Source of the DNA: Bacteroidota bacterium
Lineage (GTDB): Bacteria > Bacteroidota > Bacteroidia > 2-12-FULL-35-15
Direction of reading: 5' to 3'
Length of the DNA stretch: 64,000 bases
Assembly: GCA_025963725.1 (NCBI GenBank)
Contig: JAOQAE010000007.1
Coordinates: 1 to 64,000 of the forward strand
The notes under the pieces are model-generated. The model saw only the letters and a program-made list of their open reading frames with translations. It made no database searches and was not told the origin of the DNA. The stretch's first letter is position 1; the number at the start of each line of letters is the position of its first letter. Positions 32,883 through 40,338 of this stretch are shown piece by piece. Position numbers and translations under genes: made by a program.

Positions 32883-35543
32883 TTACTCCTTCACCGGCCG
32901 CAACACGACATACATTTTTTCATGCAACAGCCAGCGGCCTTCCCAGTCGCCCGTTTCGGACTGCAATAACCTGCAGCTTACGCCACCTTCTCCTTCGATG
33001 ATGATCCTGTAATTTGTATCCGTATAGTCGATCCACCAGGTTTGCTCGGATGGGGAATTACCTTCTCCGATTATCCCGCCGGACAAGAATTCCATACGCC
33101 GCTTATCGCACCCGATGCGTTCGAATTCAAAATAATGCATCCTGCAAATTTTTTCCTCGGTCTGCCGTATGGGATTCATTGCCTTGTCATCATATTGAAC
33201 AAGCTGCAATTTATTCAGCTGCTGTACAAACCCAATGCATTCGGCTTCATATACAAAGCCTTCGATGCGGTGATTTCTCATGTCACTGCGCAGCTTGTCG
33301 CCATAGCGGTGCTGAAACAAAGGCTTTCCTGAAAGATCATGCTGCACCATTGTAAAGGGCAAATGAAAAATGGGCGTATCAGGAAGAGTATACCCGCTGT
33401 TCAACCGGCGCCAGGCCATGTGAAATGTTTCCTTGTCGCCGTTGATCAGCCTGTAGTAAAAATGTGCGTGTGTATTATAAAACATTGCCAGCTGCAGTTC
33501 CCTGAAATGTTTTGTTTTATTGATCAGCATCTGCCCCGATTCAAATTCCGGCTCATCGCGGTATGCAACACCGCACACTTCCCAGATAGCCCTATGCCTG
33601 CTCAGCGAACCGAAATCGGGCCAGAACAGGGCTCCTGTTTTCCGATAGGCAGGCTCATCAAAAAGAAAAGATGGATCGCGCAAAGGAACATTGTCCGAAT
33701 CCAGCAGCAGCACTTCCGAAAATGCTGTATTGAGCAATGCGTAAGCTTTCAGCGGCCAGCCTTTTCTTTCATGATCACCGGGAATGTAACCTTCTGCGTA
33801 AGCATCGCGAAAGCTTACATTTAATTTTTGCAAGGCAGGAATTGCTTCCGCCGGCAGCTCTTCCTTACCAAGATGCCAAAGCTCGATTGGCAGCGTGCAT
33901 TTTAATGTAATGCGCAGCAAATGGATCAATGCCCATGCTCCGGGAAAATATTTTTCTCCCCCACCCGGAATAACAATGCCTCTGCCCGACCCAGCTTGTA
34001 TCGATGTTACGTCAAAAGAGGCGATCAGCTCTTCCTGCAATGCATGATAGATATGTTTTTCGGCTTCCGTACAGGCTTCATAAACAGGCTCCAGCCTTAC
34101 TGCGGTGTGTTCATCCAGCATTCCTTTCCAGCTTTCCTCTTTATCCCTGCGCAGGGAACAGGCGATCCCCAGGTGATTTAAAATAGCCAACAGCGGACTG
34201 CCGTCCGGACTCTCTTTCAATTCCCACTGTACAGGAATTCCCATTGGAAGATATCCCAATATGCCGATACTGAGATCCGGCATCATCTCCACCAGTTGCG
34301 AACCGGTTCCTGCAAGTGTATAACGATACATTTTGGTACTGCAGAATTCCATAAAGGCGCGGCGCAGTTCAGCCGGATATATTTGCGGCGTACAAGCACT
34401 TCCGGGAACATCGCCATACAAGCTATCAAGGATTTGCATCAGCCGCTGCGTTGTGTTTGCCCAGGTGTATTTTTTCCTGATCGCTTCGGAAGCTGGTTGT
34501 GCAGAAAGCATTTCACCTTTTACAGCGCGCTGTATGATCTCAACCGCTGCATCATGCTCCGGCAACCAGAAACGGAGACCGCTTAATAATGTAGGAGGAT
34601 GATCAGCGGGAACATCGATTTCTTTCGATGGAATAAAGCTTGTCCATTGCTCATCCATCCAGTTTTCGTATGCACTGTGTCGCGGCGCGATCAGCTGCAA
34701 TCCGCAGGCGCCCGCTTCCATCATAGGGAGGTCCCAGCCCTCGCCGTGCGACATGCTGATGTAATGCGTACCGGCAGCGTAGAGCGAAGGCATTGCATCC
34801 GGAGCAAGAAGATCAGAGATCCAGCAGATGGGCGCAGCCTCTTCAAATGTTTTTCCTGCTGCTTCCTGTATGCCAACAATTTTCTGCTGCAGCCATGTAT
34901 GCAGATGCTCGTGGTATAAGCCAGCCTTCAGGATAAGCACGGCATCATCAGAGCTACTGGTTGCTTCCAGCCATGCACGAAGCAACCCTGTAATATTTTT
35001 GCGCGGGATAAAATCTGAAATGTTCATCATCCGCACAGCGTATTCATGCACAGGCTTTTCACGCGTCATCCCTAAATCAAGCGCGGCAATTCCCGGCTTA
35101 AAGATAGCAGGGTCCACACCTAAAGGACAGATGCTTATTTTACTGCTGCTGATCCCTGAGTTGATCCATGCATTGGCGGATGAAAGTGTGGGAACAATAA
35201 TGTGGTCGTGCTGTGAGCTTCTTTCGGCCCAGGCGGGAGGAATGGTAGTGGCCTCAAACATTGTAAAATTAACATTCGGCATTCCCTCGCAGCGTTGTAC
35301 CTGAGGAGGCATTACAAAATGCAGGCAAATTTCCGTTGCTTCCTGTTGAGCGGCAGGAAAAGAGGAGATCTCTGAAAGCCAGTTGGCAGGGAGCGTAACG
35401 GTGCTCCACCCGGTAAATTCACGAAATTCAAAGGAGCGGCCGCACTGCAACAAGGCTTTGCAGATCTGCCTTACATGGTTGTCGTACCCCGTTGGGCCGC
35501 GGCAGGGGCCGATGATCCGGAAATTTTTCAGCACCTTTAACAT
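32883..35543 (-). CDS. Fusion of a GT4-type glycosyltransferase and an Mnn1-like (GT71) mannosyltransferase domain
   Basis: The 886-residue protein has two catalytic halves. The N-terminal half (about 1-400) is GT-B type, with GPCRGPTGYDNHVRQI at the start and the EGWDLPMMEAGACG motif near 265 that marks retaining family 4 enzymes. The C-terminal half (about 515-790) matches fungal Mnn1-type alpha-1,3-mannosyltransferases: GRGIVIPGGGEKY, VLLLDSDNVPLRDPSFLF with the DSD site near 612, GALFWPDF, ESGQMLINKTKH near 669 and NGDKETFHMAW near 701. A tail of about 100 residues follows. No signal or membrane segment is seen, so it is cytoplasmic. It is convergent with the GT62-like gene and divergent from the collagen-Kelch gene, which makes that protein a candidate substrate. 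Confidence 0.85.
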   Translation of the reverse strand: MLKVLKNFRIIGPCRGPTGYDNHVRQICKALLQCGRSFEFREFTGWSTVTLPANWLSEISSFPAAQQEATEICLHFVMPPQVQRCEGMPNVNFTMFEATTIPPAWAERSSQHDHIIVPTLSSANAWINSGISSSKISICPLGVDPAIFKPGIAALDLGMTREKPVHEYAVRMMNISDFIPRKNITGLLRAWLEATSSSDDAVLILKAGLYHEHLHTWLQQKIVGIQEAAGKTFEEAAPICWISDLLAPDAMPSLYAAGTHYISMSHGEGWDLPMMEAGACGLQLIAPRHSAYENWMDEQWTSFIPSKEIDVPADHPPTLLSGLRFWLPEHDAAVEIIQRAVKGEMLSAQPASEAIRKKYTWANTTQRLMQILDSLYGDVPGSACTPQIYPAELRRAFMEFCSTKMYRYTLAGTGSQLVEMMPDLSIGILGYLPMGIPVQWELKESPDGSPLLAILNHLGIACSLRRDKEESWKGMLDEHTAVRLEPVYEACTEAEKHIYHALQEELIASFDVTSIQAGSGRGIVIPGGGEKYFPGAWALIHLLRITLKCTLPIELWHLGKEELPAEAIPALQKLNVSFRDAYAEGYIPGDHERKGWPLKAYALLNTAFSEVLLLDSDNVPLRDPSFLFDEPAYRKTGALFWPDFGSLSRHRAIWEVCGVAYRDEPEFESGQMLINKTKHFRELQLAMFYNTHAHFYYRLINGDKETFHMAWRRLNSGYTLPDTPIFHLPFTMVQHDLSGKPLFQHRYGDKLRSDMRNHRIEGFVYEAECIGFVQQLNKLQLVQYDDKAMNPIRQTEEKICRMHYFEFERIGCDKRRMEFLSGGIIGEGNSPSEQTWWIDYTDTNYRIIIEGEGGVSCRLLQSETGDWEGRWLLHEKMYVVLRPVKE

Positions 35544-35566
35544 TTACATGCTCTTCTTTTATCATT

Positions 35567-35574
35567 CAAAGATA
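35567..35574 (-). promoter_or_regulatory. -7 box of the GT4-GT71 gene
   Basis: Read on the minus strand, TATCTTTG matches TAnnTTTG, 23 bases before the start codon at 35543. The TTTG half is not found at normal spacing. Confidence 0.42.
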
Positions 35575-35743
35575 ACAAAGTATACGCATCCCGAAGAGAT
35601 ATGTAACACAGTGCTTTGTCCTCATGGTGCGCTGTCGTAAGGTTTTTATTGGCAGTTAAAAATATTGTCATACATTAGCGATGAGCTACTCCCTCGAAGA
35701 TCACTATCATTCTAACATAAAATTGCGGTTAACAGATAAGTAA

Positions 35744-37432
35744 ATGAGTAAGAAAAAATCAACAGCTTCCGGCAACAAACAAGAGCTTTCGTCAAAAATA
35801 AAAACGTCAAAAAAAGATCTGAATAAAAAGCCCGGGCCCACAGGTGCTATTCCTTTTAATTCTACTACAGATCAGTTACTGAAGTATTTGGTTGTGAACA
35901 GCATTACAGGCCCAACCGGCCCTACAGGTAAAGACGGCAAAGATGGCGTAACAGGTGCTACAGGAAAAGATGGCAAAGATGGAGTAACTGGCGCTACAGG
36001 TAAGGACGGTATAGATGGCAAAGACGGAAAAGATGGCGCTACAGGGGCAACAGGTAATGACGGTACAGATGGCAAAGACGGCAAAGATGGTGCTACAGGG
36101 GCAACAGGTAAAGACGGTACAGATGGCAAAGACGGAAAAGATGGCGCTACAGGGGCAACAGGTACAGACGGTACAGACGGCACAAATGGAAAAGACGGAG
36201 TAACTGGCGCAACAGGTAAGGATGGCACAGATGGCAAAGACGGAAAAGATGGAGTAACAGGCGCAACCGGTAAAGACGGTACAAATGGCACAAATGGAAA
36301 AGATGGAGTAACGGGTGCAACCGGTAAAGATGGCACAAATGGCTCAAATGGAAAAGATGGAGTAACGGGTGCACCGGGAAAAGATGGAGCAACAGGCCAT
36401 GGCGAGAGAGGCCCTACAGGCCCTACAGGTGCAGGCATTGAAGCTGATGTTATTATATTGAGAAAAACCAACCAGTCGATGTCCGGCTTTGTTCCTTTGA
36501 ATATTGTAGTAACCGGGAATACGGTAACAGGCTTCTGGAATGAAGCACCCAGGCCTGATGCATTCGTATGTAATGCAGGAACGGTAGTAGACCCGCACTC
36601 CAAAAGTATTTACCTGATAGGTGGAGTTGCCGGGGTCACAAAAGTAAAACTTGTTCAGCATTTTAACACGAAAGAAAAGGAATGGAAAATGCATAGTTCC
36701 ATCCCGGATGCCTTAACATTCCCCGCTGCTACAATGTATACCAATAAGCTTGTTTATGCCGGGGGGGATCTGGATGGAGCAATAAGTAATAAAGTGTATA
36801 TATTTGACGGTACGTGGAGGCTCATGGGCGAATTGCCCAAGCCGGTTTCAGCAGCAACGGCCGTTGAATATCGTGGCAAGTTGTATGTACTGGGGGGCCG
36901 GGATAAAAAAAACGCGATAACGCCTTGTAAATATATCCAGGTATATGATCCGGAAAGTAGAAGCTGGAGTTTCGTGGATACCCAGGTTGTGAGTTTTGCA
37001 ACAGCCAGTGCCGCAGTTTACCAGGATAAAATATATGTATTCGGTGGCCATTCAGTTAACGCTTCAGGAGCTCTTATCCCAATGCCTGTTATGGCTTATC
37101 ATCCACCGACTAACCTGTGGACGCAAATAGCAGCACATCCTACCACACTGATATATGAATCAGCTTTAATGATAGATGATACGATCTATTATATTGGCGG
37201 TTCTTTCTTTGAGTCGTTTGACGATCCGAGCAGCAGTTGCTTCGCCTATAATGTGGTGTCGAAAAGCATGAAGACAGTACAGACAACCCTAAAAACGCCA
37301 CGCAGGAACGCAAGCGGCGCCGTTGTTGACCGTTGCATGTTTATCATGGGAGGTACGGGTCCTACCGGCACATTTAAAACAGAATATCTTGATCCGGACG
37401 ACTATCAATTTTACCTGCATAAAAGGATCTGA
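35744..37432 (+). CDS. Collagen-like/Kelch fusion protein without signal peptide
   Basis: The 562-residue protein begins with a Lys/Ser-rich head (MSKKKSTASGNK) and a short linker, with no hydrophobic signal. About 58 Gly-X-Y triplets follow (about residues 56-230), built on GKDG, GATG and GVTG, so this rod is charged and Lys/Asp-rich, unlike the GAT/GTN rods at 6-12 kb. The C-terminal 300 residues are Kelch-type repeats forming a beta-propeller (IYLIGG, LVYAGGD, LYVLGGRD, IYVFGGHS, IYYIGGSF, MFIMGGTG). Kelch propellers bind proteins or glycans. G-K-D triplets can form axial salt bridges that stabilise a triple helix without proline. The divergent glycosyltransferase and the three upstream suggest glycosylation of the rod, as inference. 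The start fits after an untranslated stretch of about 200 bases. Confidence 0.87.
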   Translation: MSKKKSTASGNKQELSSKIKTSKKDLNKKPGPTGAIPFNSTTDQLLKYLVVNSITGPTGPTGKDGKDGVTGATGKDGKDGVTGATGKDGIDGKDGKDGATGATGNDGTDGKDGKDGATGATGKDGTDGKDGKDGATGATGTDGTDGTNGKDGVTGATGKDGTDGKDGKDGVTGATGKDGTNGTNGKDGVTGATGKDGTNGSNGKDGVTGAPGKDGATGHGERGPTGPTGAGIEADVIILRKTNQSMSGFVPLNIVVTGNTVTGFWNEAPRPDAFVCNAGTVVDPHSKSIYLIGGVAGVTKVKLVQHFNTKEKEWKMHSSIPDALTFPAATMYTNKLVYAGGDLDGAISNKVYIFDGTWRLMGELPKPVSAATAVEYRGKLYVLGGRDKKNAITPCKYIQVYDPESRSWSFVDTQVVSFATASAAVYQDKIYVFGGHSVNASGALIPMPVMAYHPPTNLWTQIAAHPTTLIYESALMIDDTIYYIGGSFFESFDDPSSSCFAYNVVSKSMKTVQTTLKTPRRNASGAVVDRCMFIMGGTGPTGTFKTEYLDPDDYQFYLHKRI

Positions 37433-37458
37433 GCGCTTCACTGCTCATTAAGTCATTT

Positions 37459-39102
37459 ATGAATCTGGCACGCACAACCTTTACACGCCTTAATGAAACC
37501 AGCACCGGCCGGCTCTTCATTGTACTTGCCTTGTTTGCATTATGCCGGCTTCTTTCATTGCTTGTATTTTACGAAGGCTTTCTGCATATATTCAATGCCG
37601 TTAATTTTCGCCTCTTTGGAGCGCATGCCCCGGCCCTGCTCTCCCGTGTGCCTTACCATGATGCATCCATTATTTTATCATCACTGCTGAACCCTTACTT
37701 TCTCCTGGCGCTGGTTCTTTTTTATGTTCCGTTTTTTGTAAAAAGAAAAGCACTTCGCGATAAAACATTTACATATACTGCTCCTGAACGATTATTTATT
37801 TTCACGGCGGCCTTTTTATTAGCCTGGGAGCTTTCAACCTACCAGTTCAATTATTACCTCAACCAGCCTTTTTATTTTGACCGCATCGCATTAATCATAC
37901 TCGCTTTTTTACTGCTTCGCTTCCCACTGCTTACGCCCTTATTTGTTGCTTTTGCTTACGTTTACCGTTCCCAGTTCAATTATCCTGTGGATGGCTTTAC
38001 GCTGCATGATAAACGCCTTTTGTTCGACCTGCTGATCATGTTCGTTGTGCATGTATACGCAAGGCTTTACCTTCCACTTCTCAAAATACCTTATGCTTTC
38101 TTTCTCATACTTGTTTTAGCCTCGGGCTATTTTACCGGCGGACTTTCCAAGCTTACCATCTCACCGCATGGCTACGAATGGCTTTTGCAGAACGATCCTG
38201 TTAACCTGTTTCATAATATATGTTACCGTGGCTGGCTGGCACAGGCAACGGAAAGCACCAGGCACATGCTCGAGTCGTTCTTTACTCATTACGGGAAGCT
38301 CTTCCAGGCACTTGCCTTTTTAATCGAGCTATCGGCTTTATTTATCCTGTATTCAAGAAGAGCCGGGATCATTATTATTGTTGGCTTACTGGCCATGCAT
38401 ACGGGAATCTTTTGCATGACGGGTTTTCTCTTCTGGAAATGGATGGCCGTCGACCTCGTATTATTGTTTTGCTATATCTATAAGCGGGGTTATTATGTGA
38501 ATGAGCTGTTCCAAAAAAGCTATTTTAAAACATCCGTTCTTATTATGTTCGTTTCATTTGCCTGGCTACAGCCCATTAAATTTGGCTGGCACGATACTCC
38601 CGCGAACCAGTTCTTTACGTACGAAGTGGAAAATGCAAAAGGAGAAATATATTCATTTGAGAAAAATGAAATGAATCCTTATCATCAATGGTTTCAGCTC
38701 GACCGCTTCCTGTTCCTGGTAAACAAGCCCACCCTGCCGTTAAGCGGCTTTGGGTACACAGCTAAGTATGCAATAGCAAAAGGCATAGTCATCTCCGGCC
38801 CGAAAAAATTTTTACAATTTGAAAATGCAAATGGAAAGGATTCTTACCAGGCTGATCTGAAAAATAAATACGAGGAATTTATCAGAACGTATTTTACCAA
38901 CCGTAACGCGCGGTTAAACGAGACATTCCTGCCCTCTGCATTTATGGCGCCCTTCCATCTTTATAATTCGGAAACAGGAAATGTATGGCACGAACAGCAA
39001 CCGGTACATACATTCCGGGTTATTTTTAACCAGGTGTATACGGTGAACGGAAAGCCTTTGCAAATCACCAGGCAGGTGGTGGATGAGGTTGTGATCGAGT
39101 AA
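37459..39102 (+). CDS. Polytopic membrane protein, possibly HTTM-like
   Basis: The 547-residue protein has about nine or ten hydrophobic segments in its first 370 residues (FIVLALFALCRLLSLLVFY, YFLLALVLFYVPFF, FIFTAAFLLAWELS, IIIIVGLLAMHTGIFC and others). A soluble C-terminal domain of about 170 residues follows (WHDTPANQFFTYEVENAKGE onward). The membrane part resembles the HTTM domain of vitamin-K-dependent carboxylase relatives and DoxX-like proteins in layout, but I cannot confirm it. It starts 26 bases after the collagen-Kelch gene on the same strand and may be cotranscribed. Its role could be membrane anchoring, export or modification of that protein; this is inferred from position. Confidence 0.72.
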   Translation: MNLARTTFTRLNETSTGRLFIVLALFALCRLLSLLVFYEGFLHIFNAVNFRLFGAHAPALLSRVPYHDASIILSSLLNPYFLLALVLFYVPFFVKRKALRDKTFTYTAPERLFIFTAAFLLAWELSTYQFNYYLNQPFYFDRIALIILAFLLLRFPLLTPLFVAFAYVYRSQFNYPVDGFTLHDKRLLFDLLIMFVVHVYARLYLPLLKIPYAFFLILVLASGYFTGGLSKLTISPHGYEWLLQNDPVNLFHNICYRGWLAQATESTRHMLESFFTHYGKLFQALAFLIELSALFILYSRRAGIIIIVGLLAMHTGIFCMTGFLFWKWMAVDLVLLFCYIYKRGYYVNELFQKSYFKTSVLIMFVSFAWLQPIKFGWHDTPANQFFTYEVENAKGEIYSFEKNEMNPYHQWFQLDRFLFLVNKPTLPLSGFGYTAKYAIAKGIVISGPKKFLQFENANGKDSYQADLKNKYEEFIRTYFTNRNARLNETFLPSAFMAPFHLYNSETGNVWHEQQPVHTFRVIFNQVYTVNGKPLQITRQVVDEVVIE

Positions 39103-39106
39103 CGAT

Positions 39107-39490
39107 TCACAGAACAAGCTCCCTGAACAATCTTGCAACAGTCCCCTCAAGATCAGCGCAAATTCCGGGATGCGGCCGCGAAGTCTGGATCACCGAGCTT
39201 CGTACCGCCGTAAGCCAGCGAAAGCGGGAAGCATCATCCATCAGGGCAATTGGCCCTCCATCCTTGTCGCCACGGGCTATTTTCTGAAAGGATTCCAGGT
39301 TCAGCTTCAGCTGCTGAAGATCCGTTTCCTTACAGAACACGCTCAGCTTCGGCTCATTGATGGTGTATTCCATCTTAATGAACTTCGCCTGCTTGCTGAA
39401 AACAATGATCCCCACGTTGATGAACTCCTCTCGTTCTACCAAGGGTAAAATGCGGATCACGGAATATTCGTATAGGAATTTATCTTGCAT
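39107..39490 (-). CDS. DUF3037 family protein
   Basis: The 127-residue product starts at the ATG at 39490 (MQDKFLYEYSVIRILPLVER), which fits the family start; a longer frame from 39520 adds ten unlikely residues. Family features include YSVIRILP, EEFINVGIIVF and the C-terminal DLEGTVARLF segment. Function is unknown. DUF3037 genes commonly follow a HipA-like kinase gene, as here, where the start lies 11 bases inside the kinase gene. The pair is therefore translationally coupled and probably forms one functional unit, perhaps kinase and substrate or regulator. Confidence 0.82.
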   Translation of the reverse strand: MQDKFLYEYSVIRILPLVEREEFINVGIIVFSKQAKFIKMEYTINEPKLSVFCKETDLQQLKLNLESFQKIARGDKDGGPIALMDDASRFRWLTAVRSSVIQTSRPHPGICADLEGTVARLFRELVL

Positions 39491-40262
39491 CGATAGCCTC
39501 CTTTGTAAAACTATCGGCATAACGCAGCCGTGTAATTAAAAACTGCAGGTACACCTCCCTGATCTCTTCAGGCCTTTCATCGGTATCATCCCAATGCAGC
39601 CATTCGTCGGGAATCAGGCTTACAATTGCCCGCAGCTTTTCTTCCGTAAGCAGGAACTTAAATTCGGCATTTACCTCGTTCAGTAAAGTAGCCTGCGGCA
39701 AAAGCACATGATCCTTTATAAAGGTAAATGGCCCTGCAGCCTTTGCCTGCCAGTTGGTCCAGGTATATTGAAAATACAGGCAGGATCCATGATCGATCAG
39801 CCACAATTCTTTGTTCCAGATGAGCATATTGGTGTTCCGTACGGTGCGGTCGGCATTGGTAATTAATGCGTCGAGCCACACGATCTGCGACGCGAGCCGT
39901 TCATCAATTTTCGTTACTGCGGGGTCAAATGTGATAGCACCCGACAAAAAATGCAGCGCAAGGTTCAAGCCTTTGCTTGCCTTCAACAGGTCCTGGATCT
40001 CCTCATCGGGTTCCGTTTGCCCGAAGGCTTCATCCAACTCCGCAAACACAAGCTCGGGCAGCTTTAGCTTTAATGCCCGCGCAATTTCACCGCCGAGCAG
40101 TTCAGCAATAAGTGTTTTAACACCATGTCCGCCGCCCTTGAATTTCAGAACATATTTAAAGTCATCATCGCCCTCGGCCAAAGCCGGCAAAGAGCCGCCT
40201 TCCCGCAAAGGCTGGATATACCGTGTAACATTGATTTTTCTCAGAACAGGTGAAAACGGCAT
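39480..40262 (-). CDS. HipA-like protein kinase
   Basis: The 260-residue protein has the core of HipA-like Ser/Thr kinases: a phosphate-binding-like FKGGGHGVKTLIAELLGGEIA region, the catalytic-loop-like stretch DALITNADRTVRNTNMLIW near residues 130-150, and WLIDHGSCLYF as the metal-binding DxG equivalent. It is shorter than HipA of E. coli (440 residues) and lacks its N-terminal subdomain, fitting the compact HipA-like family found next to DUF3037. It may phosphorylate a translation component, as HipA does with GltX, but its target is unknown. No antitoxin-like DNA-binding protein is adjacent. Confidence 0.82.
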   Translation of the reverse strand: MPFSPVLRKINVTRYIQPLREGGSLPALAEGDDDFKYVLKFKGGGHGVKTLIAELLGGEIARALKLKLPELVFAELDEAFGQTEPDEEIQDLLKASKGLNLALHFLSGAITFDPAVTKIDERLASQIVWLDALITNADRTVRNTNMLIWNKELWLIDHGSCLYFQYTWTNWQAKAAGPFTFIKDHVLLPQATLLNEVNAEFKFLLTEEKLRAIVSLIPDEWLHWDDTDERPEEIREVYLQFLITRLRYADSFTKEAIDAR

Positions 40263-40296
40263 TTTTATATGTTTACTTTGTAAAGTTCGATGGATT

Positions 40297-40304
40297 CAAA
40301 GTTA
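40297..40304 (-). promoter_or_regulatory. -7 box of the HipA-like/DUF3037 operon
   Basis: On the minus strand TAACTTTG matches TAnnTTTG, 34 bases before the kinase start. No clear TTTG partner is seen. Confidence 0.42.
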
Positions 40305-40338
40305 ACAAAGAAGATAAACCGGGCTTCTATGCTATTAA

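Noticed and set aside
39480-40262. Classical hipBA toxin-antitoxin pair
   Set aside because: There is no helix-turn-helix HipB-type gene; the partner is a DUF3037 protein.
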